Positions 7,957 through 16,461 of a stretch of DNA of 64,000 bases are shown one piece after another. The notes below the pieces were generated by a model. That model had not been told where the DNA came from, did not search any database, and saw only the letters and a list, made by a program, of their open reading frames with translations. The DNA lies in the NCBI RefSeq assembly GCF_011762195.1, contig NZ_JAASQK010000006.1:62001-126000 (forward strand), in the 5' to 3' direction. Position 1 is the stretch's first letter; each line of letters begins with the position of its first letter. The DNA is from Sphingomonas oligoaromativorans (lineage in GTDB: Bacteria; Pseudomonadota; Alphaproteobacteria; Sphingomonadales; Sphingomonadaceae). Both the position numbers and the translations under genes were made by a program.

Positions 7957-8951
7957 GAGGCAAGCCTGTCCTTTTGGGTGAAGCGGGTGAGGAGGGTGGG
8001 AAGCGAGAGGCCGCCGGTCTGGCGGAGGCGATCGAAGATCACGGCCGCGAGCAGGATTCCGCCGCGCACGACATATTGGTAGAAAGTGGGCACATCGAGC
8101 AGGTTGAGCGCGTTCTGCGCCGCCCCCATGATGAACACGCCGATGACGACCCCGATCATGGTCGCGACGCCGCCCGAGAGCGATACGCCGCCCAGCACGC
8201 AGGCGGAGATGACCGCGAGTTCGAGGCCCTGGCTGGTGTTGGGCTGGCCCGAGGTGATCCGCGCGGCGAGCACGATGCCGGCGAGCGCGGTCACGAGGCC
8301 TTGCAGCACGAACACGGCGATCCGCACCCGGTCGACGGGAACGCCGGCGAGGCGCGCGGCCTCCGGGTTGCCGCCGATCGCCAGCACGTTGCGCCCGAAG
8401 CTGGTGCGCTTGAGCAGGAAGCCGAAGCCGATGAACGCCAGCAGCATCAGCCAGATCGGATAGTTGATCCCGAAGAGCGTCCCCGAGCCCAGCGCATAGA
8501 AGCGCTCGGCCGGGATCGACACCGCCTGGCCCCCCGATACGAGGAAGGCGAGGCCGCGCACGATCTCCATCGTGGCGAGCGTCACGATCAGCGAATTGAC
8601 CTTGAGCCGCGCGACCACCCAGCCGTTGAGGAAGCCCGCCGCCGCACCCGCCGCGAGCCCCGCGAGGATGCCGGCGGCGACGCTCCCCGTCCGGGCGATC
8701 ACCACGGCGGTGAGCACGCCCGACAGCGCGGTGATCGAGCCGACCGAGAGGTCCACCTCGCGCAGCGCGAGCACCAGCATCATCGTCGTCGCGATCGTGC
8801 CGACCAGCGTCACCGACAGGACGAGGCCGCGCATGTTCCGCAGCCCCAGAAAGTCCGGCACCAGCGCGCCCAGCAGCGCGAACAGCACCAGCAGCATCAG
8901 CAGCGGCCCGAGGGCGCCCAGCCGGCGGAGAAGGGGAGGGGATGCGCTCAT
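7953..8951 (-). CDS. Sugar ABC transporter permease, AraH-like
   Basis: A 332-residue inner-membrane permease of the RbsC/AraH family with about ten hydrophobic segments. Close matches to E. coli AraH include KVNSLIVTLATMEIVRGLA, FGRNVLAIGGNPEAARLAG, VISACVLGGVSL and QYVVRGGILLAAVIFDR. It forms the channel for the ATPase encoded just upstream. It overlaps both neighbours by four bases (ATGA), so translation of the operon is tightly coupled. The arabinose system is the nearest relative I recognise, but context with dgoD, galM and an alpha-galactosidase suggests galactose as a substrate. Confidence 0.93.
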   Translation of the reverse strand: MSASPPLLRRLGALGPLLMLLVLFALLGALVPDFLGLRNMRGLVLSVTLVGTIATTMMLVLALREVDLSVGSITALSGVLTAVVIARTGSVAAGILAGLAAGAAAGFLNGWVVARLKVNSLIVTLATMEIVRGLAFLVSGGQAVSIPAERFYALGSGTLFGINYPIWLMLLAFIGFGFLLKRTSFGRNVLAIGGNPEAARLAGVPVDRVRIAVFVLQGLVTALAGIVLAARITSGQPNTSQGLELAVISACVLGGVSLSGGVATMIGVVIGVFIMGAAQNALNLLDVPTFYQYVVRGGILLAAVIFDRLRQTGGLSLPTLLTRFTQKDRLAS

Positions 8952-10447
8952 GATTGTCCTGTGGAGGCGTCGGGCAGGGCGAGGCGGAGAAGGCGGTCGG
9001 GCGTGGCGTCGGCGCGCGGCACGATGCCGGCGACGCGGCCCTCGCGCATGACGATGATGCGGTCCGCCACGCCCATCACCTCGGGCATGTCGGAGGAGGC
9101 GAAGAGGATGGTCCGGCCCTCTTCGGCGAGGCGGTACATATGGGCGTAGATTTCGCTGCGCGCGCCGACGTCGATGCCACGGGTGGGCTCGTCCATCAGC
9201 AGGATGCGCGAGTCCGCCGCCAGCCAGCGGGCGATGATCGCCTTCTGCTGGTTGCCGCCCGAGAGTGTGGCGATGGCGGTGGCGGGCGAGGCGGTCTTCA
9301 CCCGCATGAGCTGGATGAGGTCGGCGGCTTGCGTGCCCTCGTCGCGTTCGTCGATCAGCGGGCGGCCGAGGAGGTTGCGGCGGGCGAGCGCGATATTCTC
9401 GGCGACGGCGGCGAGGGGAACGATGCCCTCGTCCTTGCGGTCCTCCGGGCAGAGCGCGAGCCCGGCGGCGATGGCGCGGCGCGGGTCGGCCGACACGAGC
9501 GGTTCGCCATGGATGAGGACGTCGCCGCCGGTCGACGGCACCGCGCCGTAGATCAGCCGGAACAGCTCCGATCGCCCCGCGCCGACAAGGCCGAAGAAGC
9601 CGAGGATTTCGCCCCGCCGCGCCTCGAAGCTCAGCGGCGCGCGCAGGCCCGGCCCTTCGAGGCCGCTCACCGCCACCGCGACATCGCCCAAGGGCCGGGC
9701 GCGATAATCATAGATGTCGGTGATCGTGCGGCCCGCCATCGCGATGATGAGCTGGTCCTGCGTCAGCGCCTTCATGTCGGGATAATCGGCGACATGGCGG
9801 CCGTCGCGCAGCACGGTCACGCTGTCGGAGATCTCGAACACCTCCTCCATCCGGTGGCTGACATAGAGGATGGCGCGGCCGTCGCGGCGCAGATCGTCGA
9901 TGATCCGCATCAGCGTGCGCGTCTCGCGGGCGGAGAGCGAGCTGGTCGGCTCGTCGAAGGCGATGATGCGGGCGTCGCGGGCGAGCGCCTTGCCGATCTC
10001 GATCATCTGCCGCTTGCCGATCGAGAGCGTGCGGACCCTGGCGTCGGGATCGATCTCCTCGCCGAGCCGGGCGAGGATGGCCCGTGCGCGCTCGCGGGCC
10101 GCGCGGCGGTCGATGATGCCGAACCGCGTCGGCATCATGCCGAGCAGCAGATTCTCGGTGACGCTGAGGTCGGGCGCGAGATGGAGTTCCTGATGGATGA
10201 TCGCGATGCCCGCCGCCTGACTGTCGCGCGGGCTGGCGAAGGCGACGGGTCGCCCCTCGACCAGGAGGCCGCCGCTGTCCGGCCGATGCTCACCGGCGAG
10301 AATCTTGAGCAGCGTCGATTTGCCCGCGCCATTCTCCCCCATCAGCGCGCGGACCTCGCCGCCCGCGACCGAGAAGGACACGTCGTCCAGCGCCACGACG
10401 CCGGGGAAGACCTTGCCGACCCCCCGATAGGCGATCAGCGCGCTCAT
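8948..10447 (-). CDS. Sugar ABC transporter ATP-binding protein, AraG-like
   Basis: A 499-residue tandem ABC ATPase of the monosaccharide class. The first domain has GENGAGKST, signature LSIGKRQMIEIGKALA and FDEPTSSLSARE. The second has GLVGAGRSE (degenerate Walker A, normal for this class), LSGGNQQKAIIARW and LMDEPTRGIDVGA. The sequence IIAFDEPTSSLSARE and the late FASSDMPEVMGVADRI closely follow E. coli AraG. It powers sugar import with the downstream permease and upstream binding protein, and overlaps both genes by four bases. Confidence 0.94.
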   Translation of the reverse strand: MSALIAYRGVGKVFPGVVALDDVSFSVAGGEVRALMGENGAGKSTLLKILAGEHRPDSGGLLVEGRPVAFASPRDSQAAGIAIIHQELHLAPDLSVTENLLLGMMPTRFGIIDRRAARERARAILARLGEEIDPDARVRTLSIGKRQMIEIGKALARDARIIAFDEPTSSLSARETRTLMRIIDDLRRDGRAILYVSHRMEEVFEISDSVTVLRDGRHVADYPDMKALTQDQLIIAMAGRTITDIYDYRARPLGDVAVAVSGLEGPGLRAPLSFEARRGEILGFFGLVGAGRSELFRLIYGAVPSTGGDVLIHGEPLVSADPRRAIAAGLALCPEDRKDEGIVPLAAVAENIALARRNLLGRPLIDERDEGTQAADLIQLMRVKTASPATAIATLSGGNQQKAIIARWLAADSRILLMDEPTRGIDVGARSEIYAHMYRLAEEGRTILFASSDMPEVMGVADRIIVMREGRVAGIVPRADATPDRLLRLALPDASTGQS

Positions 10448-11487
10448 GCCGCCTCCGCCGCGAGGAGCGCGCGGTAGTTGGCGCGGGTCATGAGTTGGCC
10501 GGTGGTGTAGGTGACGGCCGGCGGCCGGATGTTATGGACGATCCAGTCATAGACCATCGCGCTGCTGTCATAACCGTGACGGCGCGGGCTGAGCAGGACG
10601 GAGGCGTGGAAGCCGGTCGGCTCGCGCTTGTCGAACTCGGCGCTGGCCGAGCCCGAGCCGCCGATGCCGACGCCGATCACCGCGTCCGCGCCCAGCCCCA
10701 ACCCCTCCGCCGCGCGCACCCCGCCCAGCACCGAGGCATCGTTCAAACCGAGGATGATCCAGCGCCGGATCGCCTGCTGCTGGGTCAGCACCGGGTCGGC
10801 GGCGGTGAAGCCGCCTTCGGTGTCGGTGGTCTTCTGGGCCGCGCTGAAGATATGGGCCGGCGCGATGCCGCCTTCGATCGCGGCGCGGGCGCCGTTCTCG
10901 GTGCGCTCGCGGCCGGTGTCGAGGCTGTCGAAGGCGAGGCGCAGCACGCCCGTTTCGGCGAGCGGCCAGCCGCGCCGCTTCGCCTCGGCCACCGCCTCGC
11001 GCCCCGCCATCGCGCCGATCGCGCTCGCCGAGATGCCGAGATAGGGGACGGACGCGATCGGCCGGTCGTCCGGCCCGAGCAGCCGGTCGTCCACCGCGAG
11101 GAATTTGAGCCCGTTCGCCTCGGCCCGCAGCCGGATCGCGGTGCCGAGCTTCGGGTCCGGCGTGCAGATCACGAAGCCCTGCGCATAGCGGGCATAGAGA
11201 TTGTCGATGGCGGAGAGCACGCGGTCGCCATCCTCGGCGCCGATGCGGATCAGTTCGAAGCCCTTGTCGCGCGCGGCCATCGCGGCGAAGCGCCATTCGT
11301 CCTGGAACCACTGGTCCTCGGGCTGCTTGACGAGGAAGCCGATGCGGATCTTCCCGTCCGGCCGCGCGCACCCGCCGAGCAGCGACACCGCGCCCGCGGC
11401 CGCCGTGCAGCCCAGAAAGTGCCGCCTTGAGATCAAGCCCCGCCTCCACTCCGTGCGGCCCGCGCCGCGTCTCTTTTCGCCGCCCAT
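10444..11487 (-). CDS. AraF-like sugar-binding protein, predicted Tat lipoprotein
   Basis: A 347-residue periplasmic-binding-protein family member and first gene of the importer operon. It begins with SRRHFLGC, a twin-arginine motif, followed by a hydrophobic stretch and LLGGC, a lipobox, so it is probably a lipoprotein exported by Tat. The mature part matches L-arabinose-binding proteins (IRIGFLVKQPEDQWFQDEW, ILGLNDASVLGGVRAAE, YTTGQLMTRANY). The ATG at 11487 has GGAGG thirteen bases upstream. A TTG at 11436, just before the Tat motif, has GGAGG six bases upstream and may be the real start. It delivers an aldose, perhaps galactose or arabinose. Confidence 0.88.
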   Translation of the reverse strand: MGGEKRRGAGRTEWRRGLISRRHFLGCTAAAGAVSLLGGCARPDGKIRIGFLVKQPEDQWFQDEWRFAAMAARDKGFELIRIGAEDGDRVLSAIDNLYARYAQGFVICTPDPKLGTAIRLRAEANGLKFLAVDDRLLGPDDRPIASVPYLGISASAIGAMAGREAVAEAKRRGWPLAETGVLRLAFDSLDTGRERTENGARAAIEGGIAPAHIFSAAQKTTDTEGGFTAADPVLTQQQAIRRWIILGLNDASVLGGVRAAEGLGLGADAVIGVGIGGSGSASAEFDKREPTGFHASVLLSPRRHGYDSSAMVYDWIVHNIRPPAVTYTTGQLMTRANYRALLAAEAA

Positions 11488-11522
11488 TATGAGCGGCTTT
11501 CCCTCCGGGTCAAGATTAAGTA

Positions 11523-11531
11523 ATATAAGTA
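11523..11531. promoter_or_regulatory. ATATAAGTA motif shared with the TonB receptor/alpha-galactosidase intergenic region
   Basis: The AT-rich 9-mer ATATAAGTA (TACTTATAT on the minus strand) lies 36 bases upstream of the binding-protein ATG. The identical 9-mer occurs at 16346-16354, 50 bases upstream of the TonB receptor start. It may be a core -10 region, a GntR-family operator, or both. Confidence 0.35.
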
Positions 11532-11656
11532 AGCTTCAAGGCGCGGATATCGGCCCGGACGGGGCCGGCGTCCTGCTGGTTCAAGCAGGGAAATGTTGTG
11601 CCCTTGGGCGAAAGCATAGGCTTGCCATGCGATCCGAGGCAGGCGAGGCAGGAACA

Positions 11657-12394
11657 ATGAGCGAGAGTTTCACCCGATCCAGTCGCGAGGGCGGCAATCT
11701 CACCAGCGCCATCACGCAGGATCTCGGGCGCGCCATCGTGACGGGCAAGTTCAGCGACGGCGTGGTCTTCCCCTACGAGGCGGATCTCTGCAAGCAATAT
11801 GGGGTGAGCCGCCCCGTGCTGCGCGAGGCAGTGAAGATGCTCACCGCCAAGGGCCTGCTCAAGGCGCGGCCGCGGCAGGGCACGTCGGTGCAGCCCGAGG
11901 ACCAGTGGAACCTGTTCGACCCCGACGTGCTGCGCTGGATGATGGAGCGCAAGTTCACGATCGAGCTGATGGTGGAGTTCACCGAGGTGCGCCTCGCGAT
12001 CGAGCCGCGCGCGGCGGCGCTCGCGGCGCGCGACGCGACGGACGTGCAGCGCACCCGCATCGCCGACGCGATCGAGCGGATGCGCGCGGCAGACGCGGGC
12101 GACGACGATGCGCTGACCGCCGACATCGCCTTCCATGTCGCGGTGCTGGAGGCGAGCAACAACCGCTTCTTCCGCCAGTTCACCGATCTCGCCGAGGCGA
12201 CGCTGCGCTTCAGCATCCGCCGCACCAACGCCTATAAAGGCGTGCCGCGCGCCAGCGCCGAGGAGCATAAGGTGGTGGCGGACGCGATCATCGCCGGCGA
12301 CGCGGCGCGTGCGTCGACCGAGATGTACATGATGATCGAGAGCGCGCTGAACCTGCTGCTGGCGGCGGGCGGTCATCCGCAACGGGTCGATTAG
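11657..12394 (+). CDS. GntR/FadR-family regulator with FCD domain
   Basis: A 245-residue transcription factor. The N-terminal winged helix includes FPYEADLCKQYGVSRPVLREAVKML (read in two halves), the typical GntR recognition helix, then GLLKARPRQGTSV. The rest is a helical FCD ligand domain with conserved acidic and His positions (D..FH in TADIAFHVAVLEAS). The ATG at 11657 has AGGA seven bases upstream. It is divergent from the AraFGH-like/dgoD operon across 169 bases and so probably controls it in response to a sugar or sugar acid. Confidence 0.9.
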   Translation: MSESFTRSSREGGNLTSAITQDLGRAIVTGKFSDGVVFPYEADLCKQYGVSRPVLREAVKMLTAKGLLKARPRQGTSVQPEDQWNLFDPDVLRWMMERKFTIELMVEFTEVRLAIEPRAAALAARDATDVQRTRIADAIERMRAADAGDDDALTADIAFHVAVLEASNNRFFRQFTDLAEATLRFSIRRTNAYKGVPRASAEEHKVVADAIIAGDAARASTEMYMMIESALNLLLAAGGHPQRVD

Positions 12395-13450
12395 TCAGAG
12401 GGTGAGGAAGCGCAGCCGCGTCTCGCTGCGATAGACCTCGCCGGGGCGCAGCAGCGTCGGCGGGAAATCGGGGCGGTTCGGGCTGTCGGGGAAATGCTGC
12501 GCCTCCAGCGCCACCGCCTGCCGGCGGACGAAGGGGCGCCCGGCCTCGTCGTGGAGCGAGCCGTCGAAGGCGTTGGCGCTGTAGACCTGCAGGCCGGGGG
12601 CGGTGGTCCTGAGCTCCATCGCGCGGCCGCTGGGTTCGTGGACGAGCCGGGCCGCCGGTGCCGCGCCGGCATCGAGCGCGAAGCAATGGTTGAGGCCGTC
12701 GCCGATGCGGAGCTGCTCGTCGTCGCGGGCCAGCACGTCGCTGAGCAGCGCTGCGTTCCGCAGGTCGAAAGGGGTGCCCGTGACGGGGCGCTGCTCGCCG
12801 GTGGGCAGGGCGGCGGTGTCGATCGGCAGGAAGCGGGATGCGGCGACCGAGAGGTGATGGTCCCCGATCGTCCGCGCGGCCCGTCCGGCGAGGTTGAAAT
12901 AGCCATGGCTCGCCAGGCTGACATGGGTCGCCGCGTCGGTGGTGGCGCGATAGGCGATGAGCAGCGTGCCGGGCCGCTCGATCCGCATCTCCGCCTCGAC
13001 ATCGAGCGTGCCGGGGAAGCCTTCCTCCCCGTCGGGGCTGCGATAGCGCAGGCGGACGCCGCTGGCATCGTCGAGCGCCTCCATCGTCCAGAGCCTGCGG
13101 TCGAAACCGCGCCGGCCACCATGATTCTGGTTGACGCCCTCATTGGCGGTGAGGCGATGTTCCCGCCCGTCGATGGCGAAGCGCGCGCCGGCGATGCGGT
13201 TGGCGGTGCGGCCGATGGTCGAGCCGAAATAGGGCCAGCCCGCCTGCAGGGCCGGGTCGAGACAGGACTCCAGCCGGTCGAAGCCGAGCAGCACATCCTC
13301 CACCCGCCCGTCGCGATCGGGCGTGCGGATCGACGTGAGCGTCGCGCCATAGCTGGCGACGCGCACCTCCAGCCCCTCGCCGTCGGAGAGGGTGGCGAGC
13401 GTCACCGGCTCTCCGCCCGGCAGCCGGCCCCATGCGCGCAGGTCGATCAT
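12395..13450 (-). CDS. galM: Aldose 1-epimerase (galactose mutarotase)
   Basis: A 351-residue GalM-family protein that interconverts alpha and beta anomers of aldoses. Visible family motifs are YGATLTSIRTPDRDG, GSTIGRTANRIAGARF, NHGG with the catalytic-region His, LASHGYFNLAG (second catalytic-region His) and a late Glu-containing segment EAQHFPDSPN. No clear signal peptide, so it is probably cytoplasmic. It starts 65 bases after the TonB receptor stop on the same strand and is probably in that operon. Its stop abuts the GntR gene stop. Confidence 0.92.
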   Translation of the reverse strand: MIDLRAWGRLPGGEPVTLATLSDGEGLEVRVASYGATLTSIRTPDRDGRVEDVLLGFDRLESCLDPALQAGWPYFGSTIGRTANRIAGARFAIDGREHRLTANEGVNQNHGGRRGFDRRLWTMEALDDASGVRLRYRSPDGEEGFPGTLDVEAEMRIERPGTLLIAYRATTDAATHVSLASHGYFNLAGRAARTIGDHHLSVAASRFLPIDTAALPTGEQRPVTGTPFDLRNAALLSDVLARDDEQLRIGDGLNHCFALDAGAAPAARLVHEPSGRAMELRTTAPGLQVYSANAFDGSLHDEAGRPFVRRQAVALEAQHFPDSPNRPDFPPTLLRPGEVYRSETRLRFLTL

Positions 13451-13515
13451 CGCGGCTCCATACAGGGACGGGCGACCCCCGGAAGGGCCGCCCGCCAGTT
13501 TGGGAGAACAGTCTA

Positions 13516-16296
13516 TCAGAAGGTCGCGCGCACGCCGCCCGAGATCACGCGGCCCGTGTCGTAGAGGCCGGCGAACCGGTCCTTGAACGACGAGTAGATG
13601 CGCTGGCGGGAGTCGGTGGCGTTCAGCACGTCGACGAACACCGAGAAGTTGCGCGTCACCTTCAGGCTGCCCGTGATGTCGAGCTGGCCATAGCTGTCGA
13701 CGTTCGTCGGCAGGCCGTTGTCGCCGAAGGTCGAGCGCAGGAAGGGCGCGCGCCAGTTGTACGCCACGCGAACCTGCACCGGTCCCTTCTCGTAGAAGCC
13801 GACGACGTTGGCGCTGTCCGACAGGCCCTCGACGTTGAACACCTGCGTGGTGAGCGCCGGATCGAAGGTCGTGGAGCTTTCCACCTTGGTGTAGTTGGCC
13901 GAGAAGCCGAGCCCGTCGAACGGCGCGGGCAGCAGCTTGTCGAACGTGTACTGCACGGTCGCCTCGAAGCCGTAGACGGTCGACTTGTTGGCGTTGATCG
14001 GCGTGGTGACGAGGAACTGCTCGCCCAGGATCGTCTGGGGGAAGGTGCCGTCGGAGACGAAGTTGCTGATCCGCTTATAGAAGCCGGCAAGGCTGATATA
14101 GCTGGTGCGGCCGAGATAATAATCCACGCCGACGTCGAAGTTCCACGCCAGATAGGGCTTCAGCATCGGGTTGCCGACCGAGATGGTGCTCTGCGCCGGC
14201 GGACGGAAGGTGAAGCTCTGGCTCAGCGTGAGCTGGGTCAGCGTCGGGCGGGTCAGCGTCCGCGACACGGCGGCGCGGACGTCGAAGGCGTGGCTCCAGT
14301 TGAAGCGGAAGGTCGCCGACGGCAGGAAATAGCCGTAATGGTTCTTCGCCGTCACCGGCACCGGCGCGCTGAACGTCGCCACCGAGGCGGTGGGATCGCC
14401 CGGATTCTGGGAGATGTTGGTGATCTCCACCGAATTGCCGGTGGCGCGCTCGTCCGTATAGACATAGCGGCCGCCGACCGCCGCGGTCCAGTTGTGGCTG
14501 CCGATATCGCCCTTCAGGTCGGCCTGGAGGTAGATCGCGCCGGTCAGCTCGCGCACCGCGCCCGAGCCCTTGGGATCGTAGATCGGTGCCGTGCTGTTGC
14601 CGTCGGCGGCATAGACGGCGTTGTAGTTGGCCTGTGCCGCCGCGCTGCTGTTCTGGGTGACCGCCGCCGGGCTGCCTTCATAGGCGACCAGCGCGTCGTG
14701 GTTGTAGTTCAGCCAGGAGATCGCCGGCTCGCCGAGGATGCTGCCGGGGCTGAACTCGGTGAAGAGCGACGGATCGGCGCTCGCGTAATAACCGCAATAA
14801 TAGCAGTCGAGCGGGCTCGGGGAGACGACCGAGAGGATCGACTTCTTGCGCCGCGTGCCCAGCACGCCGAACTTGATGTCGGACAGGATGCCGCGGTTGA
14901 AGTCCTGCTTGCCGTCGATGTTCGCCTGCCAGACGTCGTCCGTCACGCCGCTGCCGCGTTCCGAGCAGCAGTGGAGATAGGCGCGGTTGGGATCGAAGGT
15001 CGGCAGCAGGCCGCTCATCGTCGGCACGCTGCCGGGGTTGAGGTTGAAGGTCGGGTTCACGCCCGGATTGGTCTCGCCGATCACATCGAAGATCGAGTCC
15101 ACGCGATTGCGCGCGCGGGAGTGGGAGATGTCGGTGACGATCGTGGTGCGATCGGTCGGCGTCCAGTGGGCGTTGACGCCGATCTGATAGGTGTGGGTGT
15201 TCTCCGGGCCGGTCGACAGGATGTTGTCGGTCTTCAGGCCGCCGTCCGCCTTGCGGACGAAGTTGGTGACGGTGCCGTTGGGATTGATCGTCGCATCCTG
15301 GATGTCGCCCGGATCGGTGTACCAGCCGACCTGGTTGGTGGTCGAATGGATCTTGAGCTGGGTGTAGAGGCCGTCGAGCTGGAACTTCAGCTTGTCGGAG
15401 GCGACCCAGTCGATCGCCAGCGTGCCGCCGATGCGCTCGCGCCGGTTGTCGGTGGAGGTGAAGTTCAGCGTGCGCGGCAGATAGGCGTTCACGCCCGGAC
15501 CCGCCGTGATGCCGTGGAGATGATCGGGCGAGAGCCAGGGGGTGCCGTCCGCATTCTGGGTCGGCTGCGCGATCCAGCCGCTGGTGTCGACGTCGGTGAA
15601 GCGGCTGTCGCGCTTGTCATAGTCGATGCTGGCGAGGATGCCGAAAGTGTTGTCGTCGTTGGTGTCGCTGATGAGCGCCGAGCCGACCGGCGTGCCCTTG
15701 TTGCGCGTGCTGTCGAACTTGCCCGACAGGCTGGCCGAGGCGTGGAAGCCCGGATGGTCGAGCGGACGCGCGGTGCGCAGGTTGACGGTCGATCCGATGC
15801 CGCCGTCCTGCTGGTCCGCCGTGGACGACTTGTAGACGTCGGCGCCGCTGATGAGTTCGGAGGGCAGGATGTCGAAGCTGAACTCGCGGCCCGGATTCTC
15901 GGTGGCGAGCAGGCGGTTGTTGAGCAGCACCGTGTTGAACTGCGGGCCGAAGCCGCGAACGGTGATGGTGTGGCCTTCGCCGCCCGACCGGTCGATCGAG
16001 ACGCCGGGGACGTGCTGGAGCGATTCGGCGACGTTCTGATCCGGGAACTTGCCGATATCCTCGGCCGAGATCGAATCGACGATGCCGATCGTGTTCCGCT
16101 TGATATCCAGCGCGCGGTTGAGGCTGGCGCGCGTGCCGGTGACGATGATGTCCTGGGCGACGCCGGCCTCGGGTGACGCTACGGTGCTGGCCGGCGTGCT
16201 ATCCTGGGCGATGGCGACTGTGGGCAGCGTCAGTGCCGCGACGCTCGCGCTGCCGAGGAAAAGCATGGACGCGCGACGACAGGTAATCCCCTTCAT
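13516..16296 (-). CDS. TonB-dependent receptor, probably for a galactoside
   Basis: A 926-residue outer-membrane receptor with an N-terminal signal peptide. The plug domain shows AESLQHVPGVSIDRSGGEG, ITVRGFGPQFNTVLLN and DQQDGGIGSTVNLRTARP, the pattern of the large Xanthomonas/Caulobacter-type receptor family. A beta-barrel follows, ending in an aromatic (GGVRATF). The ATG at 16296 has GAGGA upstream, and a TTG two codons earlier is less likely. No STN domain is present, so it should not signal through a FecR. Co-directional galM and the divergent alpha-galactosidase suggest that it imports an alpha-galactoside. The ligand is inferred, not shown. Confidence 0.92.
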   Translation of the reverse strand: MKGITCRRASMLFLGSASVAALTLPTVAIAQDSTPASTVASPEAGVAQDIIVTGTRASLNRALDIKRNTIGIVDSISAEDIGKFPDQNVAESLQHVPGVSIDRSGGEGHTITVRGFGPQFNTVLLNNRLLATENPGREFSFDILPSELISGADVYKSSTADQQDGGIGSTVNLRTARPLDHPGFHASASLSGKFDSTRNKGTPVGSALISDTNDDNTFGILASIDYDKRDSRFTDVDTSGWIAQPTQNADGTPWLSPDHLHGITAGPGVNAYLPRTLNFTSTDNRRERIGGTLAIDWVASDKLKFQLDGLYTQLKIHSTTNQVGWYTDPGDIQDATINPNGTVTNFVRKADGGLKTDNILSTGPENTHTYQIGVNAHWTPTDRTTIVTDISHSRARNRVDSIFDVIGETNPGVNPTFNLNPGSVPTMSGLLPTFDPNRAYLHCCSERGSGVTDDVWQANIDGKQDFNRGILSDIKFGVLGTRRKKSILSVVSPSPLDCYYCGYYASADPSLFTEFSPGSILGEPAISWLNYNHDALVAYEGSPAAVTQNSSAAAQANYNAVYAADGNSTAPIYDPKGSGAVRELTGAIYLQADLKGDIGSHNWTAAVGGRYVYTDERATGNSVEITNISQNPGDPTASVATFSAPVPVTAKNHYGYFLPSATFRFNWSHAFDVRAAVSRTLTRPTLTQLTLSQSFTFRPPAQSTISVGNPMLKPYLAWNFDVGVDYYLGRTSYISLAGFYKRISNFVSDGTFPQTILGEQFLVTTPINANKSTVYGFEATVQYTFDKLLPAPFDGLGFSANYTKVESSTTFDPALTTQVFNVEGLSDSANVVGFYEKGPVQVRVAYNWRAPFLRSTFGDNGLPTNVDSYGQLDITGSLKVTRNFSVFVDVLNATDSRQRIYSSFKDRFAGLYDTGRVISGGVRATF

Positions 16297-16345
16297 TCTC
16301 AATCCTCTCTGAATGGCCGGATCTTATTAGAGGTCCGTTCTTCAC

Positions 16346-16367
16346 ATATAAGTATGACATATATACT
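16346..16367. promoter_or_regulatory. Shared ATATAAGTA motif and AGTAT/ATACT inverted repeat
   Basis: In the 165-base divergent region between the TonB receptor and alpha-galactosidase, ATATAAGTA (16346-16354) is identical to the copy before the AraF-like gene. It runs into AGTAT-N7-ATACT (16351-16355 and 16363-16367). ACATATA also occurs twice here. A repressor dimer site common to both operons is plausible. Confidence 0.4.
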
Positions 16368-16461
16368 CTGGTGTCCAGCGCATTTGTCGCTATCGTGATG
16401 GCCGGTTGAAACGAGTGACCCAAGCCGCGCAGAGGCGGGCATCGGACGGAGGATGAGAAGC

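Noticed and set aside
13432-16176. Plus-strand open frame of about 900 codons
   Set aside because: Opposite the galactoside TonB receptor, which has complete plug and barrel motifs; the opposite frame has none.
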